64,000 bases of DNA, taken from the NCBI GenBank assembly GCA_017163975.1, contig JAFFSR010000239.1:7378001-7442000 (forward strand), in the 5' to 3' direction. Below the pieces are notes generated by a model. It searched no databases and was not told the origin of the DNA. It saw only the letters and a program-made list of their open reading frames with translations. The stretch's first letter is position 1; every line of letters begins with the position of its first letter. The translations under genes were made by a program, and so were the position numbers. Source of the DNA: Anastatus disparis (lineage: Eukaryota > Arthropoda > Insecta > Hymenoptera > Eupelmidae). Shown here one piece after another: positions 52,601-64,000 of this stretch.

Positions 52601-55600
52601 TTTTTTTTTTCATGCTCGGTTAAAAATAAAAAAAAATTATGTAATATGGCGGTAAATGTTAAACGTTGTTTTTATACGAGAGAATTGCATACACGACTTT
52701 TAATTGGATTAAGTTTACGAAGCGTTTTGTTTAATTTTATTTCATGATGATTCACCATTGAAATTTAACGATGTATTTCAAAGCTGAAAATTTTATTACT
52801 AAGTTAATGTGATTTTTTTAGTGCGATTGCAATTTATGCAATGAATAAAATATTTTGTTAATTTATATTGATGCAAAGTCGTGCATTTTTTATAGAACTT
52901 GATACTTTTTTTTTAATTACAAATTTTTGTTTTTGAAATTGATATTAAGTATACGTTTATGTTTTTAAACAAAAGTAATCATTGAAATTAAAATGGATAA
53001 TCAGTCACATTTGTGATATTCTTTTTGAAAATATTACACGATTGAATTCTTGACAATTGCAGAGAACAATATGTGTTAAATTCTTTGAATTTAGACAAAT
53101 AAAAATACTAGAATCAAATTAATTCATTTGGAAAAAATTGGTATAAAATAAAACTAAATACTAGTTTTTCATTGAAATATTTAAAATACAGTTCGTTAAA
53201 CACGATATTGAACAAAAAAAAAGAAATAATTGAAGCTTCATTCCATTTCTGGATCATAGCCAGATGTTTAAATTGTCAATGAATACTTCATTTGAAATTA
53301 TTAATCTAAGCCGTTTAAGGATTAAAAAATAAAATTGACATCTTTATCCATTGTATTGACTTTATTTTATCCAATAGCTTTTTTTCATAACTGAACAAAT
53401 CCATTTATTGTACTCGAAAATATTGAAACTGATTAGATTTCTGTTTATAAATTGCTTTTGAGAAAATCTGTCCGTTAATAATTTATCTAAGCACATTAAA
53501 TGTTCATGAATGTTTGCAATAATTGAAATTTCCGCTCGATGCCTTTTAAATAATAAAAATAAATGTTATTTTTATTTAAAATTTTTCAAGTTTAAACTGT
53601 TAATAATCTATAATCACCCTATTCAAAAAACATTTTTATTTATATTTGTAATTAAAAAAAATACTAATGATCCACTCAAAGAATAAATTCTCGGTATCAA
53701 TATCCATTAGATTTTCTTCAATATGACTTTTAAGCAACTTTCTTGTAGAAAATATATAGCAACTTACATAGAAATAGGATAGTAAAGGAGATATAAGCAA
53801 AATGGTCGATATATATATGTATATCTATAGATTGCTTTGAAATTAGTATTAGAACAGAAAGCTTTAGGCTACGTATGCTTACGTCTTATCATTCTAATAA
53901 TGTAAGTCTATAACATTGCATCGAGATAGGCAAGTATATAACTACAAGTCTATACTCTTATTATATACCTGAATTTGATTTTATATAGAAAGAGATAGAA
54001 CCAGCCCCAACGGCTTTTCCGGGATAGAAATTGACCGAACTAAAATGCTATTAATACTATAAACGTTACTAAAGATTTTGATAAGGAAAAGTTCGTTTGT
54101 TTTTAGTTTCGAAAACTTTTTTTTAAATCTTTTTCTTTCTCCACAAACTGGTTTTAGTTTATTTGTTAAAGAGATCAAAGAAACATTTAAAACTAGTCCA
54201 AGTGCGCAGTAGCAGGTTGAAAATTATTGTGCGAATATTATAAACACAACTTTTTAACTTTAAAATTAACAGAATGATTATTATAAAAATTTTAAAAAGT
54301 TATCCAGATATAAAAGTATAAATAAATTGAAAAATTTAACCGTAATGGTAATTAGGTTATCATCAAATTTATCGTCTCTTCTGTTATTAATGATAGGGTA
54401 TATATAGGAAGGAGATAATCATTGGTTCGATTGGGCTTTTGTATTATCGATAGAACAATTGGCCGCGTATAAATAAAATACAACGAAACGACAGGCGCTA
54501 TGACAGTTGTTGAAATTTATTGGTGAAAATGAAGAAAGTTTTTAATTTCATATGAATTAATAATTTTTGTCTGTACGAGCTGAAAGTAGAATTAAATTTA
54601 TTGAAATATGTCTGTATTAATATTTAAAAATATTTAAAATCAAATTTTTTCCTTTAATTAAAATAAATCACATTAATGCAACGATTTAAAAATCATCAAT
54701 CATCTCTTAAAGCTCTGAAATTAAAGTCTTTTTTTATTGTCGAAAACTACAAGCAAATTGCTTGTCGAAAAGTGCAGCCGTTCGTAAATTTTGGCCATCC
54801 AATAAGACATCAATATGTAAAATAAAGCAAAAAGAAAAAACAAAAAATGTAAAAAAAAAGTGAAAGAAAGAAGCTTTCTTGTCGAAAAAAGGTATAGTGC
54901 AGCTGTCGTGTCCCGTCGTCGAAAAATTCAACGCGTCGCCTGGAATTTTTCATCTTGCAACGCCCTTACCTCCTTCTTCGCGTACTCTCCTTCTTTTTTT
55001 TTTACTCTTTCTTTCTCTGTCATATTTTTTTTTACATACATTTAGTGCAGCTGCAGTAACTATATGGGACGTTATCGGCTACGATCGATTCGCCGGAAAG
55101 GTATACAAGCTTTGAAAAACCACGTTTTTTATCGCGAACGAGATAAGAAAGAAGTCGTTGGTAATTTTTTAAGTGATTGTAATATACGAAATTATGTACG
55201 AGTTTTATATTGATGAGTAACTTAATTTTCTGGTTTAATGGCGAATCGAAGCTTTTCTTTTGGAGCAATTCATAATAGGAAATAAATGGTTTTAGGGTTA
55301 ATTAAATTGATAGATAAGACGAGGAATAGCAATAGAAATTTTTATTACATTTTTGGTTAAAAAGAAAGAAAGAATTAATCCCGTTATTCATATAACGCTA
55401 TTACGATGATTTATACTCGGTTTTTATATTTGCCCTTTAAATTAAATTTTATCAAAAAGAGAAAATATTTTTTAAACAAAAATAAATGAAATTGTATTTT
55501 AAATGGTTTATTTTCTTTTTTTTATGTTAACAATATAAATATGAGTGAAAATATTAATATTCATAATGGAAGTATCTACTTTAAAATTAAAAAAAAAGTA

Positions 55601-58099
55601 AAAATAAAATAACATCACATTTATTTTAAAAAATTGTAAGTCATTTCTGCATTTAAATTAATTCAAATTTCCATATTATAATAGAAATGGTTTAATTATT
55701 TTTTTTTGTCTACGTGAAATGAAGAATTCGATGAAATCTTTTTCAATTGATTGAATCAAATGAACTTTTTTTATTCTTCTTCAAATAACATTGTTTAAAT
55801 AAAAAATAAAAAGATTAAATCTATTTTATTCTTTTTTTTTTGTTAAACAAATCGATATAAATGAAAAGTTTTAAATGTTTCATACAATTGAATTTTATAC
55901 ACTGTTATGTAAATTTTACGTCAAATTCAATACAATTATTTAAAGTCGATTGAAAAGTTAATTAAAAATTTTATTGTTTAGCGTATACAGCGCGTTACTT
56001 TAACAGCATTACGTATGCTCTTTATATATGGGAAAATTTCATTTTATTTTAATTTTATATAATAAAAAGCCAAAGTATTTTATATGTACTTTTAATCTAG
56101 TCACGACTTAATTCGTTATTAAATCAAATGGTAATTTGATTTGTAATTTAATAAAAATATTATATTAAAAGTTTAAAAATTATTTATAATTATTTTACTT
56201 GCTTGTAAACTCACAAATTTTTAATTGACAGATTTTGTTAAATATAGATGTTCCTATCATCTGTATTATCAATTATTGTACTAGAAAATAGTAGTTCAAC
56301 TACAAATTGTCTATGATAGTGTTTATAAATATTTATGATGGTTCATAGAGACTAATCTATCACATCCCTTCTTGTCATCAATTTGACGAATAGAACCAAA
56401 TGGTTATTTAACAAACCTAAACCATTTCTCGCAATCAACATCTCGTATCTTGAAAATTTTCTCAATTAAAATGCCACGACGATAACACAAAAGGTGCACC
56501 CACATATAAAAATGCAAATTAAAAATTAAAAAAATAAGCAAAAGCACACGCTTATGACTTTATAAAATGCAAGTAAACCTCATTTTTAAAATTACTTAAT
56601 AAATTGAAAAGAAAATCAGAATAATGGTAAGAAGGTGAGAGAAATTGATTAATCTTTGTTTATAATCGATGGTTATTTAATTAAAAAAAAAGCTAAAAAA
56701 TTCAGTTATAAAAACCACTTGCTTATAAAAACGCATAATAACTATAATATTCTTAAGCGCACATATTCACTTGACAAGTGAGTCAGCTTTTAATAATTCT
56801 TCCTCTCTTTATTTTACTTTTTTTATCGCGATATGCAAGAAGATACACACATATGCTACAGTATACAAGTTCTTTTTGCAAATGAAATTTCAACGGTTGT
56901 ATTACGTACGTACGCGTATAAAATTGTTAGACATTCTTTTCTTTGTTGTCTTTTGTATATTATTGAGGATAGATAAAAATGCGACATTCAAGATGCGAAA
57001 GATTTACTTTTTCTCTTTAGTTTTCCGTAATTTATGTACGTGCGTTTTGCAATGTTCGTTATTTTACTTTTTCCTTCATATTCTCAATGTTGAAATTTGA
57101 TTTGGTTGAAAATATGAGTGTGAAAATATTTATTGATAATTAGAGAGTTGTTCTATAAATTTGTAGTTTACTTCAGTTGGATATTTTCAATATTATTACA
57201 TTTCATACGACCCTCTCTCAAAAACCTGTTTTAATGAAAAATTTTAATTCATCGTTATCAACTTTGAAAGTTGAAAAAAATCCAAAAAAGAAAGCTATTT
57301 TAATTAGCATTTAAATTAAAGCATCCTTATTTATTTATTTTATATCTATTTCAAGACATTGACATAAAAAATAAGGAATTTCAGAAAAATAGTTTCTTGA
57401 TAAATTTCATTGAAGGTAATCACTTTAAAGCATTTTTTTCCTTTTACAAAAAGAAAATAACCTTTTTTTTCATCACTGTGTAAAGAAGAAAAAAAAACTT
57501 GTCAAACCCGTCCCATCTTATCAAATAAACTTAAAAAAAAAGAACAGAACAAAAAAAAAGTGTAAATGTCGTTATCAGCGCGTCAGTTATATTGCGCCAT
57601 ATATTTACAAACAGAAAGCAAGCTCCAAAAACTGGCATTCGACTTTTCTAGTATATATGCTATATAATAAATTCTTTTATATGTATAGAAGCACTTTCAC
57701 ACATTTCTCGTTTTCGTGTACATTTCTCATTCTTACTTCATTCTTTGATTTTTTTTTGGGTTTCTTCTTTTATTATTCTTTTCTCCACGTGCACTTGTAT
57801 TCTCCAAAAAATGAAACCAAAAATTTGAAACGAAAAATTAGAAAACCAATTGAAACAACTTTGCTCAACCTCGTTACATCCGTTTATCTTCTTTTGTTCT
57901 TGATTACAAAATTAATAAAACGAGTCGACTATGAAAGAAAAATAAAAATGATTTCTTAAACTCTTGTTTCTTATCTTTAAAACCGATATGCGTGGTATGT
58001 ACGTGTATGTGTCACTTTGTAATAAAATTTCTAAACCACGCGCACCTGTCTTCTGCAAAGTAAAAACATGAGTTATTATTTGTAAAAAGAATAATAAGA
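46676..58099. other. Gene-free region with simple repeats
   Basis: No coding exon, RNA gene or intact mobile element was recognised. It contains poly-A and poly-T tracts, including a long A-rich run near 52178-52202, and a (TA)n tract at 48887-48909. No conserved highwire exon was found here. Confidence 0.5.
48887..48909. repeat. (TA)n microsatellite
   Basis: About eleven uninterrupted TA units, followed by a T tract. Confidence 0.85.
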
Positions 58100-58270
58100 A
58101 GAACAAGAAGAAAAAGAAGTAAAGCTGCGCGCGAGCTCGACGGCGCGCAAACAGCGACTAACCTTTCGAATTCGCGCCGGGTTTCTCGCACCTCCATCCA
58201 ACTCTCTTTCTCTCTTACTCTTCGTTCTCTATCCCCTCCACTTTCTCTCTGTACTCTTTGGGAAGTTTAC
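58100..58270 (-). promoter_or_regulatory. GC/CT-rich island with a minus-strand donor, candidate first exon
   Basis: The plus strand has CTCTCTTTCTCTCTTACTC (GAGA-type on the minus strand) at about 58202-58220, next to a GC-rich stretch at 58120-58195. On the minus strand an ATG at 58197 starts MEVRETRREFER and reaches a plausible donor, AAAG|GTTAGT, at 58163. It could be the first exon of a minus-strand gene, perhaps an upstream leader exon of the membrane-protein gene, or of a divergent neighbour. No acceptor partner can be assigned. Confidence 0.3.
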
Positions 58271-58699
58271 TACTACATTACTACTGATGCTGCAAAAGCA
58301 CACACATATACACCCCCGCTCTTCTTCCATGTGTATCTGAAGCTACGACGATGCTGGCTCGTTGGCCTTTGAGATGCTGTTATACTCTACTATTTTATTG
58401 TATGTATTATGGAGGAGGATATATTATGTGCATGTGCTGAAATGAAATGATGATCTGATGATTTGGTTGCTATAGATGATGCGTTAGGCTAAGTATATGA
58501 ATGTTAGTTGGGATGCGTATATACGAGAGCATAAAGATTTTTTATAATTTTCATGAATATTAAAGTAAAATGTTTATTTTGTATTTTTTCCTATATTTTT
58601 AATTGATTAGTTTAATTCAATTACTGAAGTTTAGTTTTCTTTTATTAAATATATTGTTATATAAATAAATTCTATAAATTTCAGTATAGCCTGCCAAAG

Positions 58700-59200
58700 T
58701 TTCTGGAAAATTTTTTGGAAAAAGTCAATGCTTAAACAAAAATATCTCTTGTTCTATTGGTCGTAGAACAAAAAACCAAAATGGAAATTGAAGTACAGAC
58801 AAAATACTAATTTTTTTTGGGTCGGAAAATTTTTTTAAGTCGTTTTTTCTATTTTTTATAACGTTTTAAAAATTTTTTAAATTAAACATTTTTTTTTATT
58901 TCCTTCAATCACTTGTAGTTTTTTTTTTAAATGTAGCTATGTGAAAAATTCCAACGATACTCGAAAGGTCTTTTCAAAAGCTAAAAGTTTTTGCTTAGAT
59001 TTTTTTTTGCTAGAATATTTTTAAAACAGTTAGACACGATTTTTGTTGATATTTTTTCATTTTTTAAATAAGTTGATTTATCAACTTTTAACAATTTTTG
59101 TATAATTTTTAATTTTTATTCAAAAATATCTCTATGTTATGCTTTTTATGAATTAAACTGTAATACAGAGATATTTTTCAAAATTTTGGATCGAGAATAA
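58700..59200. repeat. Candidate interspersed repeat with internal inverted repeat
   Basis: CAAAAATATCTCT occurs at 58737-58749 and again at 59121-59133. The reverse complement AGAGATATTTTT is at 59167-59178, a perfect 12-bp inverted arm. The organisation suggests a small non-autonomous element or satellite-derived fragment rather than unique sequence, but termini and target-site duplications are not resolved. Confidence 0.4.
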
Positions 59201-60999
59201 AAATTTAAGAAATTGTAATGTCAGTATTTTACATTCCCTCAAATAATAGAGTTTATTGGATTTTTATCAAATCATAAGTTATATAAAATATTATTCACTT
59301 ATTACAGTGAAAGTTGTATTTATTTTAAACAACAGAACGTTCATAACGATAAATACTAAATAATTTTATTTTATAAAATGTAAATGTGGTCAACCTTATT
59401 ACAATTCCAATATTACCATACGCGAAAGTATTTTAAAGAATTTTCTTAAATCTTTGACCCACATATTTGTAAATTAATGTAAAAATTTTCACGAATTCAA
59501 AACTTAAATATTGAACTCACGTATAAAATATAATCCTTACTTGTTATAAGAAAACTGCAACAAAGTCTAACTTACAAAGCTTTAAAGAGTAAGAGAAAAA
59601 AAAAATAAAAATATGCAGCTTTAAAACTGTATATTTTTTAAACTTTGACCCATATTATAAGCGTTTTACTCTCCTCTAGTCAAAACGCAAACTTCAAAGA
59701 CAAGCTATCCCTTCACACCTACAAAACTATTGACTTGAAAATCTTCTTTTGCAAACTCAAAAATGCTCCAATGACCTTCTTTTTACTTTATCTTTATATA
59801 TAAAAGTGACGATCATAAAACGATTTCATAAAAAAAAGAAAATTATTCATTCAGTTTCTTTCGCACGGATTTATACGTAAAATGAATTCTTTATTCTTAC
59901 TTTTATCGGAAAATCGTTATATTGCGCGTGCGCTAAATAATCGTAACATCGGAGCGCGAATAATTTCTTATCAGTTCATTCGTCGTTTTACGATAAAACG
60001 CGACAGATAAAAACTTGTCTGTGCATTCGCCTCACCTTTCTCCATTTTTTTTTAAATCATGACTCAAAGTCTGATATCAACTTCCGATATATAACTTATA
60101 TTTCTTAGATTTTCATGCCTTAGTGTTCATTGATACACGTTTGAGTTTGTTCAAGATGTCTTCTTTTATTCCTTTTTTTTCTTTCTTTCTGAAAGAGAAA
60201 TTAACGAAAGGGGCTGGTACAAATGAAAGTTTGCTGTTTGGGGAGAAAAGATGAAAATCATGACGAGGACAAAGTTAAGATTCCTTTTTTTTCTTTATCA
60301 TTTGATGTTTTTATAGGTTGTATGATTATTTTTTTTCGATAAGGCGTGAGTTCTGATACGAAGATAATTTAGAGAGCTTTTAAGGTTACTTTTTCTGGTC
60401 TGGAAGATTTTATGAAATTTTTCTTATATTTCTGTATCAATGCGATAAAAGTTTATTTAAAAAATGATTTTTTTTTCTATGATAATTATAATAACAATAA
60501 GATAAATTGTTAACTTTTTGAATTCTTGTGAAAAATTTACCACACCTCATTAATTAACTGCTCGCATGCAGTATTTCTAAGAACGAATTTTACAAACGTA
60601 AGTGAAAAGTACAAAACAAACCAACCTTAACCTATAATTAAAATAATTCGTTCAAAAGAACTTTAACCAACCGACTGATCATTGCAATTCTGAAGCATGA
60701 AATTATAATTCGGTCTCATTGAGATGTTCCTGTATATTCAGCCATAATTTTTGACATGAAATTTACAAAGTGCTACCAATGTATACAGCATGAATTCGAA
60801 AACTGTATTAATCTTCTGGCATATTTTTCTCTAAATACATAACAAAGCAAAATTCTTGGTCATGCTCTCTAAGTCTTAGCTACTCGAACTTAGTTAAATT
60901 TACATATTAACCATTCTTGCGCATGTAATCATAGTAGTCACGTGCGCAAATCGCTTGGGACAGTAGTCCGTATGTGACATGTCTGCACGCGAACATTTT

Positions 61000-61016
61000 C
61001 ACACACACACACACAC
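61000..61016. repeat. (CA)8 microsatellite
   Basis: An uninterrupted CA tract of eight units and one extra base. Confidence 0.85.
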
Positions 61017-62136
61017 GTTCACATGCATTATTACTGTAATTTCCAGCTTCAATTTGTTAAAGCCTTTATAGTAAGTTCGAAAGTCATTTTTCTCTTTTAT
61101 ACGGTTAAAGTTATCGCATTTTCAACGCTATGTACATAGAGAATTTGAATTTAATTTATTTTTTTTTACGATGAATATTCAATGGTCTTTGTCGTGTAAG
61201 GGTAATGTATTAAGATTTATTATGTTTATTTAGGTAGAAAATTAATCGTTCTTGTGTTATGAATGATTAATTTTTTTTAATACTTAAACATTGTAATGTT
61301 TTTTATTTTTTATAGTTTTTTACACTTATTATTTGCATTAAATATCTCTTTAACGTTAATAAAGAAAAAAATAATTCCCGTAAAACAGAATCTCAAATAT
61401 TTTTGATACTAATAGATCTTTAAAGAGTTGGAAATTTAATGAAATTACACTTCGGTGTATAAAGACTTTATAGTTTGTAAACATTTATTAGATTTCTTTT
61501 AATTATATTCCATAATTTTTAAGTTACACTTAGGTAGACAAAGCTATAATCTTGTATAATAAAAGTAGAAACATAATTACAGTAGAAATTTTTATCAAAA
61601 TACATTGAAAAATTAAGATTTTTTCAATAATTTCATAAATATTTAAGAAAATTAATACCTAATACATAATAATCGATAAAACAAATTGAAGTTCGCGTAA
61701 TCAATGTGTACTATTAAAAATATTTTTGATTTCACTAGACTTTTCAGATAAATTTGTAATTTCATATTCCATAATATAATTATTGAATTTCTAAGTATGA
61801 GATTTGTATACAAACCGTTCTTAAAATAATCTTTTAATAAAATTACTCAAGAGTCTGTTCGAGAAGATTTTTCTATAAATTTTCTATAAAAAAAATTGGA
61901 AACTATTTATCAACAAGCGAACCAATTTCCTTAAAAATTATTCTTCTGGAAATCGAGGTTTCCAGCTATAAATTATAATAATGTCAAGATTTTGAAAATT
62001 GATAATAGTTTCTCTTGTACGTATTACATTAAATTGTTAATAGTTCCTCTTGGATGTATTAAATTCAATTTGAATATAAATCCTCTGAATGATTACCTGT
62101 ATAATACAGGTAGTGCTATCAATTAAATGCAATTGA

Positions 62137-62164
62137 GGGAAAGTGGCCCTATATAGGGAAAGTG
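62137..62164. repeat. Perfect 12-bp palindrome flanked by direct repeats
   Basis: CCCTATATAGGG at 62147-62158 is a perfect palindrome. GGGAAAGTG occurs at 62137-62145 and again at 62156-62164, the second copy overlapping the right arm. It may be a dimeric protein-binding site or chance. Confidence 0.55.
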
Positions 62165-62969
62165 TAATGCTAAATAAAAATGCATCAACTAAATCAAAAT
62201 ACTGTGATTCAGACGCTATGTTCTTAAAAAAATATATAGCTATGTTTGATCAAAATCGACTAAACCGTTTTCAGGTTACAAATACGCACATTTTCTGAGA
62301 GTAATGAAATTTCACTTTTGATGCTATTTTAAAACATGTTTTCATAGTGTTATTTAAAAAGCTACTTTTTATCATAAAGTTTTTTATATGAAAAAACAAA
62401 AATGATAATTCAATTATGATAAGACAATACATTTTTAAAATCAGCAATTACGTAATCATAATCAATTATAGTTAAAAAATAAAAAAAAGTTATCTTACAC
62501 AACATGTACTTTATTCTGTAGTAGTAATAAATAGATAATTGAAAAATGGTAAACAAATCTTAATCGTAAAAAAAGTTTTATCACATAAAAACTGAATCGC
62601 ATGAACACTAAAAATTTCTCGATATTAAAATCTGTATTTGATAACATTAATTAATAAAACGATCATCTAAAAAAATGACTCAACAGCAAAGAATTTGCAT
62701 AACAGTTGGAAGCTCTTATTCAATCAAATTGAGTTTTTATTGGCACGCATAGTAGAAATCATTGAGGTTCGCGAAACACGCGCGATAACTGGAGTCTCAA
62801 CTTGAGATTAATTGATTGCAAAATAGTTTTGTTAAGTCTCTTTCTCTCTCATTCTCACTCCGTCTGTTTCTCACGAAGCATATAATTCTCAAGACACACC
62901 TCATCTCTCTAGCGTCCAACTTCCGTCCTTGGGGACATTAGTGGTAAACCTCAAAACTTTTACATAGAT

Positions 62970-63048
62970 ATACACGTATATATGTATATGTGTATATGTA
63001 TATATAAACTTGTCTTCAGTATATAAACAGATATATATGCGCGCGCGG
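62970..63048. repeat. Mixed TA/TG/GC alternating purine-pyrimidine tract
   Basis: ATATGTATATGTGTATATG-type sequence runs into ATATATATGCGCGCGCGG. It is an alternating purine-pyrimidine microsatellite region of the kind that can adopt Z-DNA. Confidence 0.6.
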
Positions 63049-64000
63049 TTTTGGGTGCACTTTGCACGAGTGCTTGAAGTGGTCATAATAAATGCATATT
63101 ACTAGATTGTCCTTATACTCTTTGGCTTGCAAAAGCTACCTTGGTACTATAAGCATTGAAAATTTTATTTTCAATGCTTGCACGAGTAAGTGTTCCTTTT
63201 TTTTCATATACATTTTTTTTCTGTTTTGTTTTGGCTTTTATGGGTGGTAGGCACGTTTTGCAGTAACGCCAAAGAGTTATTACCACTGTTTTCAAGTTTT
63301 TTTTTTTCAAGTTTATGGGATAAGAGAAGATTGAGGATGTAAGACGTGTTGTATGCTGTACAAGGCTTTTTAAGTCTTATATTTTTGTTGAAACGAATAT
63401 AGGTTAAGATAGTTAATAAATTCGTTAGTTCGGTTGTTCAAAGCATTTTTTTTAATCTGCATAAATACGTTTTTGTTTTTCTAATTATGTTAAGTAAGTC
63501 AGCTGTAAAGTTATTTTTCTAGTCGTAAATTTAAAGAACGTTAATGAAATGAGAATTTAACAACTTTAGTTTTCATTCATTACCAAAGCGCAGAAAAAGG
63601 GAAAGTTTTGTTATAGCATTAAAATTTTCAAAATGTGTATTTTGCTAAACTTTTGGTTATTTATTCTAATAATGTTCAACCGTATTATTAAAAAAAAGAT
63701 ATCGTTTTATAAGTAATACAGAAATAGGTTAACTTTTTATTGTTAACGAGTTCGCCTTAATGTTTATAACATCTATGGTAATTAATTGAAACAAATTTAT
63801 TAATTTAAAAAAAATAAAATATTCATAATTCCTTTAATAAATAAACATGAATATAAACATATTACAGTGCGTTATGTAAACGTAGTTTAAATAATGTAAA
63901 GTGATCTTTGTTTATGAAATGTAATGAAACGTAATGGATAAAGTGCTTATTATGCAAACAATGCTAATAATGCTATATTGTTTAATAATAATAGCATATT

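Larger units (their letters stand above)
59201..64000. other. Gene-free region to window end
   Basis: No supported exon or RNA gene. Slightly GC-richer, CT-rich sequence lies at about 62830-62960 and near 59930-60010. Open frames here are short and of low complexity. Confidence 0.5.

Noticed and set aside
52283..52747. 154-codon plus-strand frame rich in Phe and Leu
   Set aside because: The length comes from T tracts without stops; it looks hydrophobic only because of TTT and CTT codons, and no start context, domain or splice site supports it.
57657..57959. 100-codon plus-strand frame
   Set aside because: Low-complexity Phe/Leu-rich translation from a T-rich region with no splice or motif support.
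1..64000. CRISPR array, prokaryotic operon or phage-defence system
   Set aside because: No regularly spaced repeats, no compact gene clusters, and the genes present are spliced animal genes.

Overview
This window is eukaryotic, very AT-rich genomic DNA from an arthropod, most likely an insect. The splice sites are GT-AG, introns are AT-rich, and the main gene is a clear ortholog of Drosophila highwire (vertebrate MYCBP2). The base composition and short introns would suit a parasitoid hymenopteran, but that placement is inference. There is no bacterial-type operon, CRISPR array, phage or intact transposon.

Layout. Positions 1-7650 hold no recognised gene. They contain a degenerate tRNA-derived element (about 4966-5043, minus), two inverted repeats and, near the end, the presumed promoter and leader of highwire. 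Positions 7654-18511 (plus) hold the first 26 coding exons of highwire, from a start codon fixed by an upstream in-frame stop to a strong splice donor. They give 2224 codons: the N-terminal region, the RCC1-like domain interrupted by a Cys-rich insert, PHR1, PHR2 and a third conserved region. The C-terminal half (filamin-type, RAE1-binding, DOC and RING regions) was not found in the remaining 45 kb on either strand. Positions 18512-27171 hold no recognised gene.

Positions 27388-41209 (minus) hold a two-coding-exon gene for a single-pass membrane protein of 519 residues. It has a signal peptide, an N-terminal Cys cluster, leucine-rich-like repeats, an LRRCT-like cap, one membrane span and a basic cytoplasmic tail ending in TEL, a possible PDZ ligand. 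The two exons are separated by a 12.3 kb intron. A leader intron is likely at about 41762-41846. Positions 42-64 kb show no supported coding gene, only microsatellites, repeat fragments, and GC-rich or CT-rich islands that may be promoters or leader exons.

How the genes relate. Highwire is a cytosolic E3 ligase scaffold that limits synapse growth, and the minus-strand gene encodes a cell-surface protein. Nothing in the sequence links them functionally. If highwire resumes beyond 64 kb, the membrane-protein gene is nested antisense in a giant highwire intron. Otherwise highwire is broken here by rearrangement or misassembly.

The most unusual signals are a GC-rich, Gln-rich, 55-codon extension in frame behind the TAA stop of the membrane protein, which is a stop-readthrough candidate that would hide its PDZ-type C-terminus; the abrupt loss of highwire after exon 26; two in-frame tandem NAGNAG acceptors in highwire; and a phase-symmetric 75-nt exon that could be a cassette exon.
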